A stretch of DNA of 5,938 nt, taken from Candidatus Dadabacteria bacterium. Its GTDB lineage: Bacteria; Desulfobacterota_D; UBA1144; Nemesobacterales; JAJCZQ01. Shown in pieces: positions 1 through 5,938 of the stretch (its first letter is position 1; each line of letters opens with the position of its first letter). The notes beneath the pieces were generated by a model. The model was given only the letters and a program-made list of their open reading frames with translations. It was not told the DNA's origin and made no database searches. The stretch covers positions 1 to 5,938 of the forward strand of contig JAUXJP010000070.1 of assembly GCA_030624695.1 (NCBI GenBank), given 5' to 3'. The position numbers were made by a program, and so were the translations under genes.

Positions 1-1347
1 ATGTCTGAGAGAACAAAAAAAATAGGCCAGTACGATAAGGATTTTATCTGGCACCCTTTTACCCAGATGAAAGATTACGAGGAAAAGGACCCGTTAGTAA
101 TAGAAGATTCTGATGGGGCCTATCTGATTGATTCCGAGGGTAACAGATATATTGACGGGGTATCTTCGCTCTGGGTTAATGTTCACGGGCATAAAGTACC
201 CGAAATAGACAGTGCTATAACCGAGCAACTTAAAACACTTGGCCACAGCACTTTACTAGGCTTAACTAATCCACCTGCTGCGGAGCTTGCCAAAGAGTTA
301 ATTGAACTTTGCCCAAAGGGGATGAAAAAGGTTTTTTACTCAGGAGATGGGGCATCTGCAGTCGAAGTAGCCATAAAAATGGCTTTTCAATACTGGCAAC
401 ATAAGGGGAAACCTGAAAAAACTAAATTTGTATATCTAGACAACGGTTATCATGGCGATACACTGGGAGCAGTCTCGGTTGGCGGTATAGATATATTTCA
501 TTCAACATTCAAACCCCTTCTTTTTGAATCTTATAAAGCTCCATCTTATTATTGCTACAGGTGTCCTTTAAATAAAACTTATCCCTCCTGTAATTTAGCA
601 TGTGCTGATGAGTTGGGGAAAATTCTAGACAAAAACAGTAGTGATATTGCAGCCTTGATAATGGAGCCCTATGTGCAGGCTGCCGGCGGAATGATAGTTT
701 CCCCGGAGGGCTATCTTAAGAAAGTAAGGGATTACTGTGATAAATATGATGTATTGCTGATTGTTGACGAGGTTGCTACTGGTATGGGAAGGACCGGTAA
801 AATGTTTGCATGTGACCATGAGAATGTAACACCCGATATGCTTGTACTGGGTAAAGGGTTAACAGGGGGTTACTTGCCTCTTTCCGCTACGATTACCACA
901 CAGGAAATATATGATGAGTTCCTGGGAAATTATGATGAGTATAAAACATTCTTCCACGGCCACAGCTATGCCGGTAATCCGATTGCCTGCGCTGCAGCAA
1001 TAGGTAATTTACAGGCATTTGAAAATAACTCTACCCTGGAGAAACTGGAAGAGAAAATAGAACTGCTTGAGGATGAACTAAAAGAATTTAATTCCCTTAA
1101 GCACGTAGGAAATGTCAGGAATAAAGGTTTTATGGTAGGGATAGAACTTGTTGCAGACAAGGGATCAAGGAAGGAATATATGCCTGAATTAAAGATGGGG
1201 TGGCAGGTTGCTGACAGGGCTCTCGAAGACGGCGTACTTCTAAGGCCGCTGGGCAATGTTGTTGTGTTAATGCCTCCTATTGGTATCCCGACTGCCGACT
1301 TAAAAAAAAACTCATACAGGTTACATATCAATCGATTAAAGATGTAA
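1..1347 (+). CDS. bioA: Adenosylmethionine-8-amino-7-oxononanoate aminotransferase (DAPA synthase), C-terminus frameshifted
   Basis: BioA is a cytoplasmic PLP enzyme that moves an amino group, classically from S-adenosylmethionine, to KAPA to give 7,8-diaminononanoate, the step after BioF. The 448-residue frame has the BioA N-terminal signature WHPFTQM (18-24), the PLP-phosphate loop SGDGASAVEVA (114-124), GYHGDTLG (149-156), the ring-nitrogen aspartate D256 in IVDEVATGMGRTG, and the Schiff-base lysine K285 in LGKGLTGGY. C185, C188, C197 and C201 form a Cys-rich segment that I recall from many bacterial BioA proteins. WHPFTQM and the bioF neighbour favour BioA over other class III aminotransferases. 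After LMPPIGIPTADLKK the frame changes at a nine-A run and ends in a tail unlike the family; the -1 frame from 1311 to 1367 encodes a BioA-like end. Start is the ATG at base 1; no upstream sequence is available to test it. Function is confident; whether this copy makes a normal C-terminus is not. Confidence 0.93.
   Translation: MSERTKKIGQYDKDFIWHPFTQMKDYEEKDPLVIEDSDGAYLIDSEGNRYIDGVSSLWVNVHGHKVPEIDSAITEQLKTLGHSTLLGLTNPPAAELAKELIELCPKGMKKVFYSGDGASAVEVAIKMAFQYWQHKGKPEKTKFVYLDNGYHGDTLGAVSVGGIDIFHSTFKPLLFESYKAPSYYCYRCPLNKTYPSCNLACADELGKILDKNSSDIAALIMEPYVQAAGGMIVSPEGYLKKVRDYCDKYDVLLIVDEVATGMGRTGKMFACDHENVTPDMLVLGKGLTGGYLPLSATITTQEIYDEFLGNYDEYKTFFHGHSYAGNPIACAAAIGNLQAFENNSTLEKLEEKIELLEDELKEFNSLKHVGNVRNKGFMVGIELVADKGSRKEYMPELKMGWQVADRALEDGVLLRPLGNVVVLMPPIGIPTADLKKNSYRLHINRLKM
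1302..1310 (+). repeat. A9 homopolymer, frameshift or slippage site near the end of bioA
   Basis: Nine consecutive A's lie across TTA-AAA-AAA-AAC of bioA. Read without a shift, the protein ends NSYRLHINRLKM at the stop 1345-1347. Read in the -1 frame from CTC at 1311, it continues LIQVTYQSIKDVTDENEL to a stop at 1365-1367, which looks like a genuine BioA C-terminal helix. One extra A, two fewer A's, or a -1 ribosomal slip on the heptamer A_AAA_AAC (1305-1311) would each join the frames. A sequencing or assembly error, a real mutation, or slippage on the A-run could each explain it. Confidence 0.85.
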
Positions 1348-1348
1348 C
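1320..1348 (+). other. Weak stem-loop downstream of the bioA A-run
   Basis: GTTACAT (1320-1326) and ATGTAAC (1342-1348) are perfect inverse complements, giving a 7-bp stem with a 15-nt loop, plus a possible G-U pair between 1319 and 1349. It begins 9 nt after the A-run, within the usual spacing for a frameshift-stimulating structure, and its 3' arm covers the unshifted bioA stop. The stem is AU-rich with a large loop and may be chance. Confidence 0.35.
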
Positions 1349-1375
1349 TGATGAAAATGAACTTTAATTAATAAG

Positions 1376-2533
1376 ATGGAATGCCTAGAATGGATAAACG
1401 ATGAACTTAAGCAGGTTCATGATAACAAACTTTTCAGATACCTGACAGAACTACAGTGCGGCCAGTCTCCCGAAGTTACTATTGGCGGGAAAAAATATTT
1501 ACTCCTTGCTTCAAATAGCTATCTTGGATTATCAGTTGACCCGAGAGTTATCCAAGCTGCAGGAGAGGCACTTGAGAAGTATGGAACAGGAAGCGGCGGT
1601 TCAAGACTTGTAAGCGGCAGTTCTGATCTTCACCGCCAGCTTGAAGAGAAAATTGCCAGTTTCAAAAATACAGAATCTGCGATTCTTTTCAGCTCGGGTT
1701 ATCTTGCTAATATAGGGACAATTTCATCCATGGTAGGGCCGGACGATTTTGTTTATAGTGACGAATTAAACCATGCATCCATTATTGACGGCTGCAGGCT
1801 CTCAAAGGCCAGGTTAAGAGTATACAGGCACCTTGACCTGGACGAACTTGACTCATTATTATCAAAAGACCATCAATCCAGAAAAAAACTTGTTGTTACC
1901 GATACCGTTTTTAGTATGGACGGCGATCTTGTTGAATTACAAGAGTTAACAGAATTATGTGAAAAACATAATGCAATGTTGATGGTTGACGAAGCCCATG
2001 CAACGGGCGTACTTGGTGAAAGGGGCAGCGGAGCCACAGAACATTTTAGAGTTGAAGACAAAGTACCGATAGTTATGGGTACACTATCCAAGGCAGTTGG
2101 TTCACTTGGAGGATATATAGCAGGCAGCAGCGAACTAATAGACTATATAAGAAACAGAGTAAGAAGTTATATCTTTGATACATCACTTCCTGCATCGAGT
2201 CTCGCTGCTTCAATAAAATCTATTGAAATCATAGAGACCGAAAAGGAGTCACGGGACCATTTGTGGAAAATGATAAGTAAATTTAAAATCGGTTTAACTG
2301 AACTTGGGTATAACGTTATACCTTCTGATTCTGCAATCATTCCAATACTTACCGGTAATCCAGAACCTACATTGCAATTGGCTGACGATTTAAGAAAAGA
2401 GGGAGTCTTTACTCCGGCTGTAAGGCCGCCATCTGTTGCTCCCGGGAAATGCAGGATAAGAACATCGCTTATGTCTTCACATACTGAACAGCATATAGAA
2501 AAAGCGCTTAGTGCTTTTGAAAAAGTCAGGTAA
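1376..2533 (+). CDS. bioF: 8-amino-7-oxononanoate synthase (KAPA synthase)
   Basis: BioF is a PLP enzyme of the alpha-oxoamine synthase family that condenses a pimeloyl thioester with L-alanine, releasing CO2, to give KAPA, the substrate of BioA. The 385-residue product is full length for the family. It shows SNSYLGL (46-52), the glycine-rich GTGSGGSRLVSG (70-81), H133 in ELNHASIIDG, which stacks on PLP, D205 and H208 in VDEAHATG, and the Schiff-base lysine K239 in GTLSKAVGSLGGY. The C-terminal RPPSVAPGKCRIR (350-362) fits BioF better than 2-amino-3-ketobutyrate CoA ligase, which typically reads SYPVVP there. ATG 1376 is the only good start; an in-frame stop lies at 1358-1360. No clear Shine-Dalgarno precedes it, so translation may be coupled to bioA, whose shifted-frame stop is 8 nt upstream (28 nt for the unshifted stop). 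Confidence 0.95.
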   Translation: MECLEWINDELKQVHDNKLFRYLTELQCGQSPEVTIGGKKYLLLASNSYLGLSVDPRVIQAAGEALEKYGTGSGGSRLVSGSSDLHRQLEEKIASFKNTESAILFSSGYLANIGTISSMVGPDDFVYSDELNHASIIDGCRLSKARLRVYRHLDLDELDSLLSKDHQSRKKLVVTDTVFSMDGDLVELQELTELCEKHNAMLMVDEAHATGVLGERGSGATEHFRVEDKVPIVMGTLSKAVGSLGGYIAGSSELIDYIRNRVRSYIFDTSLPASSLAASIKSIEIIETEKESRDHLWKMISKFKIGLTELGYNVIPSDSAIIPILTGNPEPTLQLADDLRKEGVFTPAVRPPSVAPGKCRIRTSLMSSHTEQHIEKALSAFEKVR

Positions 2534-2539
2534 TCAGAC

Positions 2540-3985
2540 TCAGTAAAACATTCTTTTTTCAGCTTTTCCGCCCACACAATTGAATTTATACCTTACTACT
2601 TTTGGTTTCCTATTAAAGTCAAAGTTCAATTCAGTGATTCTATGAATTGTTGTAGAAAGAAATACTTCACCATCTTCGCCAATTTTTCTGCAGTATTTAG
2701 CTGCAATTCTTTTTGGAATATCAAGTTTCAGTTCGCGTCTCTTTTCACCGCCGATTCTGAGCAGCCACCTAACATCATAAAAGCGAAGTTGAAAAAGGTT
2801 GTACCTTACAGAGTCAGGGAGAAAGTTTTTAGGGTCAAGCTCTATTTTAGAATCATTCCCAGCTGGTATAAAGTAAGCTTCTTTTTCTATTTTGAAGTTA
2901 AACCTGCTTATCCAGTCAAAAAGCTGGTAGTTCTGCATTACACCGGCAACCCATAATACCTTGGTAGGGATATCTGCAATTACTTTTACATACGGTATGT
3001 GGCGGGTTGTTGATGTTATTACCAGTATAAAAAAAATTATTGCAAAAATTGCAGAATAATTAAATTTTTTAACTTTTCCAAGAGTATCAAAAATAGCTGT
3101 ATTTTTATGAAGATAGTCCATTAACTCTTCCCTGAAGAAAAGTAAGGCTGAGCCCATCATGGCAATATTTGCAAATGGTATTCGCAGGGTAGAAATTATA
3201 AAGAGGTGAAAAGAAACCATGAGTAAAAGCCCGAGATATTTTAGCCTCGAACCTTTCCTGAGTAAGAGTAAAAACGGAAGTATAACCTCAACAAATAGTG
3301 ACATGTATGTTGCAATCCTGATGATTTCCAGATGTTCAGGTTTTATATAATAGGAAACCCTGGAAATTGGAATCAGGAGTATCGGGTAAAGTGCGAATCC
3401 TGTGTACCACATTTCACTGAATATTTTTTCCATACCTGCATAAAAATAAATCCAGCAAATATTAAGCAAAAAAAGTTTTATTCCGATATCCGGTATTTTT
3501 TTGTTTGCCCATAGTTTCCATGAGCCGCTGCCATTTTTTATATATTCACTAATGTTCAGCGTGTTGCCGGATGGGAGCAGTATCAGCCAGAATAAGACAA
3601 GGTGCATTGCAACATCATCTACATATATGACTGAAAAGTTCCATTTCTGGACTGTTGAAGCAGCGAGAAATAATAGGAACGATATAAATCTCGGATAAAT
3701 CCCCAAAAGCAACAAACTGGAAAATACTGTTGCTGATCCCAGTATAAATTTAAAATAAATATCAGAAGGATCAGGTGGTATGAGGTTAATTTTCAGAAAC
3801 CACCAGTGTTTTAGGAAATATTCGTGGTTTATCAGGCCGTTTTGACTGCTAAAATCCGCAATATCATTATAAAGAGAATAAAAATAAAAAATACAGAGAA
3901 AACCGAATATAACCCTGAAAATATCCAGGGGGAGTGCCCAGGTTTCTGTATAAAACCATGATTTTATTTTATTGTATTTACTCAC
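2540..3985 (-). CDS. HTTM / vitamin K-dependent gamma-carboxylase-like integral membrane protein
   Basis: This is a 481-residue polytopic membrane protein. Hydrophobic segments lie near residues 17-38, 77-97, 99-113, 125-139, 168-185, 222-243, 248-266, 270-284 and 309-325, with a soluble C-terminal part from about 345 to 481. The early ALPLDIFRVIFG, the segment YFYAGMEKI (180-188) followed by W193, and SFHLFIISTLRIP (258-270) match the HTTM domain shared with vitamin K-dependent gamma-glutamyl carboxylase. By my remembered alignment, K187 falls at the human carboxylase catalytic base (AGVKK). Bacterial members are mostly uncharacterised, so no substrate is assigned. The start is GTG at 3985-3983, backed by an AGGA site 8 nt upstream on the minus strand. 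The gene is monocistronic in this window, convergent with bioF (6 nt between stops) and divergent from the aldolase gene. No clear promoter or terminator was found for it. Confidence 0.85.
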   Translation of the reverse strand: MSKYNKIKSWFYTETWALPLDIFRVIFGFLCIFYFYSLYNDIADFSSQNGLINHEYFLKHWWFLKINLIPPDPSDIYFKFILGSATVFSSLLLLGIYPRFISFLLFLAASTVQKWNFSVIYVDDVAMHLVLFWLILLPSGNTLNISEYIKNGSGSWKLWANKKIPDIGIKLFLLNICWIYFYAGMEKIFSEMWYTGFALYPILLIPISRVSYYIKPEHLEIIRIATYMSLFVEVILPFLLLLRKGSRLKYLGLLLMVSFHLFIISTLRIPFANIAMMGSALLFFREELMDYLHKNTAIFDTLGKVKKFNYSAIFAIIFFILVITSTTRHIPYVKVIADIPTKVLWVAGVMQNYQLFDWISRFNFKIEKEAYFIPAGNDSKIELDPKNFLPDSVRYNLFQLRFYDVRWLLRIGGEKRRELKLDIPKRIAAKYCRKIGEDGEVFLSTTIHRITELNFDFNRKPKVVRYKFNCVGGKAEKRMFY

Positions 3986-3993
3986 AGGGTAAA

Positions 3994-3997
3994 TCCT
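3994..3997 (-). promoter_or_regulatory. Ribosome binding site of the HTTM gene
   Basis: On the minus strand AGGA stands 8 nt before the GTG at 3985-3983. This supports GTG as the true start, giving MSKYNKIKSW at the N-terminus. Confidence 0.6.
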
Positions 3998-4074
3998 GAT
4001 TATTACTGAAAATAAGAGGTTAATTTATTTCTTTTTGATTTCAATAGTTTAATCTCATTTATTAACAAAGATTG

Positions 4075-4090
4075 TTGAATTTCATTGAAT
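4075..4090 (+). repeat. Direct repeat TTGAAT with 10-bp period next to the -35 box
   Basis: TTGAAT occurs at 4075-4080 and again at 4085-4090, one helical turn apart, ending in the first base of the -35 hexamer. The position suits a regulator binding site, but the units are short and AT-rich, so chance is quite possible. Confidence 0.3.
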
Positions 4091-4117
4091 TGACTTTTAA
4101 CCTGTCTTACTTAGAAT
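4090..4117 (+). promoter_or_regulatory. Sigma-70-type promoter of the lsrF-like operon
   Basis: The -35 hexamer TTGACT (4090-4095) and the -10 hexamer TAGAAT (4112-4117) each match 5 of 6 consensus bases, with a 16-nt spacer. Transcription would begin near 4124, leaving a leader of about 27 nt before the ATG at 4151. It is the best promoter-like sequence I found in the window. Confidence 0.6.
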
Positions 4118-4138
4118 TGTCATTTTAATAAAAACTGC

Positions 4139-4145
4139 GAGGTGA
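4139..4145 (+). promoter_or_regulatory. Strong ribosome binding site that decides the lsrF-like start
   Basis: GAGGTGA, a near-perfect Shine-Dalgarno match, ends 5 nt before ATG 4151. The longer alternative start, GTG at 4142-4144, lies inside this site, so it is unlikely to be used. Confidence 0.75.
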
Positions 4146-4150
4146 ATTAT

Positions 4151-4948
4151 ATGGACTGGGGCTTAAAGAACAGATTATCAAAGATTATACAACCTGATAC
4201 GGGAAGGGCAGTGATGCTTGCTTTTGATCACGGCTATTTTCTTGGCCCGACACACAGGCTTGAAGAACCGGAAAAGACTATAACTCCTCTTATTCCATAT
4301 GCTGATACTATCATGCTTACAAGAGGCGTACTCAGGACCTCTGTTGATCCTAAAGCCGATACAAACGTAGTCCTTAGAGTATCCGGGGGAACAAGTATAA
4401 TAGGGCCGCACCTTGAGAACGAAGGTATTACTACTTCATTTGAAGAAGCACTTAGGCTAAATGTTGCAGGTGTTGGAATATCAGTATTTATAGGAAGTGA
4501 ACATGAGCGCCAGACTTTGCTTAATCTTTCAGAGCTTGTAAACCAGGGAGAAAGATACGGCATGCCCGTACTTGGAATTACCGCGGTAGGTAAGGAACTC
4601 GAAAAAAGGGATGCGAGATACCTCTCTCTTTGCTGCAGAATATGTGCAGAACTTGGGGCCCATATTGTAAAAACATATTACTGCGATGAATTTGAAAAAG
4701 TTACTTCGAGCTGCCCGGTACCAATTGTAATCGCCGGTGGGCCTAAACTGGAAACGGAAATGGACGTTTTTAATATGACACATAGTGCTATTCAGCAGGG
4801 TGCAGTTGGTGTAGATATGGGCCGAAATATTTGGCAGAATGACAATCCTGTTGCTGTTATAAGAGCCATTAGGGCCATTGTACATGAAAACGAGACAGCT
4901 GAGCAGGCATATAAACTGTTTGAAGCTGTTAAGAACGGTGAGGTCTAA
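4151..4948 (+). CDS. lsrF: LsrF-like class I aldolase/thiolase (DhnA/DeoC-type TIM barrel)
   Basis: The product (265 residues from ATG 4151; 268 from the less likely GTG 4142) strongly resembles E. coli LsrF, 3-hydroxy-5-phosphonooxypentane-2,4-dione thiolase, the last step of phospho-AI-2 breakdown. Shared segments include DWGLKNRLS (2-10), VMLAFDHGYFLGP (21-33), FIGSEHE (113-119), VKTYY with the Schiff-base lysine K174 (E. coli K203), the phosphate-binding PIVIAGG (191-197), GVDMGRNIWQ (220-229) and HENETA (245-250). It lacks the roughly 30-residue N-terminal extension of E. coli LsrF. FDHGYFLGP fits LsrF better than archaeal ADH synthases or FBP aldolases, which usually read MDHG. No lsrK, lsrR or lsr transporter gene is visible, and a sugar-type dehydrogenase follows 4 nt after the stop. 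The fold and Schiff-base chemistry are confident; the exact substrate is not, and it may be another phosphorylated keto-sugar. Confidence 0.88.
   Translation: MDWGLKNRLSKIIQPDTGRAVMLAFDHGYFLGPTHRLEEPEKTITPLIPYADTIMLTRGVLRTSVDPKADTNVVLRVSGGTSIIGPHLENEGITTSFEEALRLNVAGVGISVFIGSEHERQTLLNLSELVNQGERYGMPVLGITAVGKELEKRDARYLSLCCRICAELGAHIVKTYYCDEFEKVTSSCPVPIVIAGGPKLETEMDVFNMTHSAIQQGAVGVDMGRNIWQNDNPVAVIRAIRAIVHENETAEQAYKLFEAVKNGEV
4937..4943 (+). promoter_or_regulatory. Ribosome binding site supporting the TTG start of the dehydrogenase
   Basis: GGTGAGG sits inside the last codons of the lsrF-like gene, 9 nt before TTG 4953. The next in-frame ATG, at 4965, would be 21 nt away, too far for this site. 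TTG also gives the expected N-terminus MKAAMYY. Confidence 0.65.
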
Positions 4949-4952
4949 TTTA

Positions 4953-5938
4953 TTGAAAGCTGCAATGTATTATACTAATAATGATATCAGGGTAGAAGAA
5001 ATTCCTATGCCTGATATTCAAAGCGGCGAAATCCTGATGAGAGTCAAATCCAGCGGTTTATGCGGAAGTGACTTAATGGAATGGTACAGGCTGCCAAAAG
5101 CACCTTTGGTACTAGGACATGAAGTCGCAGGGGAAATAGTAAAAGTAGGAAAGAGTGTAAATAATTTCAAAGAAGGAGACAGGATTGTTACTACTCATCA
5201 CGTACCCTGCAACAGCTGTTACTACTGTCTTACTGACAGACATACTGTATGCCCTTCTATTAAATCCACCTATTTTGACCCGGGAGGGTTTTCTGAATAC
5301 CTTAGAATTCCTGAAGTAAATGTTGAGAAAGGAACTTTCTTGCTTGATGAAACTGTTTCATACGATGAAGGGTCCTTTGTTGAACCGCTTGGATGTGTTG
5401 TAAGGGGCCAGCGTGTAGCGGGATTTGAGCCGGGAATGAGCGTTGCAGTAATAGGAAGCGGTATTACCGGAATATTAAATCTTCAGTACGCAATATCACA
5501 GGGATCATCTTATACCTGTGCAATAGACATTAATGAATATAAATTAAATTCTGCTTTAAAATTCGGGGCAGATGATGCATTTTATTCCAATGATAATGAA
5601 TTAATTGAAAAAATCATACAAAGAAATGGAAGGCTAATTGATTTTGTTATTGTTTGTGCCGGTGTTGACCCTGCCATAAAGCAAGCGATTAAACTTGCTG
5701 ATAAGGGTGGAACAATACTTTATTTTGCACCCTCAGAACCGGATTACGAATTTAAAACCAATTTTAATGAACTTTGGTGGTCTGGAGTAAAAATAATAAG
5801 TTCTTATGCAGCAGCACCTGCGGATCTTCGAATGGCACTAAAATTGATACAGTATCAAAGAGTAAATGTTTCAGATATGGTAACGCATAATTTACCTCTG
5901 TCTGAAATTGAAAAAGGTTTTAAAATGGTCGGAGAATC
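4953..5938 (+). CDS. Zinc-dependent medium-chain alcohol/polyol dehydrogenase, 3' end cut by the window
   Basis: This frame starts with TTG, reading MKAAMYYTNNDIRVEEIP, the usual opening of zinc alcohol, sorbitol and threonine dehydrogenases. The catalytic zinc ligands appear as C37 (GLCGSD), H56 and E57 (GHEVAGE) and E144 (VEPLGC). The structural zinc loop is complete: C86, C89, C92 and C100 in a CX2CX2CX7C pattern. The Rossmann motif GSGITG (168-173) is followed by D192 at the end of the second strand, favouring NAD over NADP. About 328 codons are visible and the family usually has 340-350, so only the last few are missing. The start lies 4 nt after the lsrF-like stop, implying one transcript and probable translational coupling. 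A likely role is oxidising a hydroxyl of a sugar, polyol or related substrate for the same pathway. The substrate cannot be named from sequence. Confidence 0.9.
   Translation, partial: MKAAMYYTNNDIRVEEIPMPDIQSGEILMRVKSSGLCGSDLMEWYRLPKAPLVLGHEVAGEIVKVGKSVNNFKEGDRIVTTHHVPCNSCYYCLTDRHTVCPSIKSTYFDPGGFSEYLRIPEVNVEKGTFLLDETVSYDEGSFVEPLGCVVRGQRVAGFEPGMSVAVIGSGITGILNLQYAISQGSSYTCAIDINEYKLNSALKFGADDAFYSNDNELIEKIIQRNGRLIDFVIVCAGVDPAIKQAIKLADKGGTILYFAPSEPDYEFKTNFNELWWSGVKIISSYAAAPADLRMALKLIQYQRVNVSDMVTHNLPLSEIEKGFKMVGE

Larger units (their letters stand above)
3986..4150. other. Divergent intergenic region
   Basis: This AT-rich stretch lies between the HTTM gene (minus) and the lsrF-like gene (plus). 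It holds the HTTM ribosome binding site, a good plus-strand promoter, the lsrF-like ribosome binding site and short TTGAAT repeats. The sequence TTGATTTCAA at 4035-4044 is a small inverted repeat (TTGA-TT-TCAA). I found no convincing minus-strand promoter, no small gene and no riboswitch-like structure. Confidence 0.7.

Noticed and set aside
966..1331. Antisense open frame of 121 codons within bioA
   Set aside because: It is the complement of a well-supported gene, is Ser/Pro/Thr-rich in the manner of shadow frames and has no family motif.
2500..2518. AAAAGC-loop-GCTTTT hairpin as a terminator for the HTTM transcript
   Set aside because: The stem has only 6 bp with two G-C pairs, it lies inside the bioF coding end, and there is no real T-tract beyond the stem.
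1376..2533. bioF read as 2-amino-3-ketobutyrate CoA ligase (kbl)
   Set aside because: The RPPSVAPG segment and the adjacent bioA favour BioF.
2551..2559. T-run after bioF as an intrinsic terminator
   Set aside because: No GC-rich stem precedes it, and it codes for the C-terminus of the HTTM protein on the other strand.
2167..2577. Antisense open frame of 136 codons across the end of bioF
   Set aside because: It overlaps both bioF and the end of the HTTM gene and shows no recognisable domain.
2642..3698. Plus-strand open frames within the HTTM gene (near 2642-2956, 3332-3514 and 3501-3698)
   Set aside because: They run opposite to a continuous 481-codon membrane-protein gene; their Phe- and Tyr-rich composition is what the complement of such a gene gives.
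4178..4885. Minus-strand open frames opposite the lsrF-like gene
   Set aside because: They are shadows of a gene with clear family motifs, and none has a credible product.
4151..4948. lsrF-like gene read as an archaeal-type ADH synthase or class I FBP aldolase
   Set aside because: The sequence matches LsrF along its whole length, including FDHGYFLGP and GVDMGRNIWQ.

Overview
The window looks like ordinary chromosome from an uncultured or less-studied bacterium. It is AT-rich (roughly 40% G+C by eye, not computed), uses many AGA/AGG and ATA codons, mixes ATG, GTG and TTG starts, and has recognisable Shine-Dalgarno sites. The biotin genes argue for a bacterium rather than an archaeon. I cannot place the phylum from these genes.

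Left third (1-2533, + strand): two consecutive biotin-synthesis genes, bioA then bioF. BioF makes 8-amino-7-oxononanoate (KAPA) from a pimeloyl thioester and alanine, and BioA transaminates KAPA to 7,8-diaminononanoate. bioA opens at base 1, so anything upstream, including other bio genes, is outside the window. The last codons of bioA hold a run of nine A's (1302-1310). As written, the reading frame leaves the family-like C-terminus at this run; a -1 shift restores it and moves the stop to 1365-1367, only 8 nt before bioF.

Middle (2540-3985, - strand): one large membrane-protein gene of the HTTM / vitamin K-dependent gamma-carboxylase-like superfamily, convergent with bioF (6 nt between stops). 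It has no evident link to biotin.

Right third (3986-5938): a 156-nt AT-rich intergenic region separates the HTTM gene from a divergent + strand operon. It carries a good sigma-70-type promoter and a strong ribosome binding site for an LsrF-like class I aldolase/thiolase (best start ATG 4151). Four bases after that stop, a TTG start at 4953 begins a zinc-dependent medium-chain dehydrogenase that runs off the right edge. The pair looks like part of a sugar, polyol or related carbonyl catabolic pathway. None of the other genes of the AI-2 (Lsr) system is visible.

No RNA genes, insertion sequences, CRISPR arrays or phage genes were seen. The most notable points are the frameshifted bioA tail, the LsrF-like enzyme paired with a dehydrogenase outside any lsr context, and the HTTM protein that keeps the lysine at the position of the carboxylase catalytic base.
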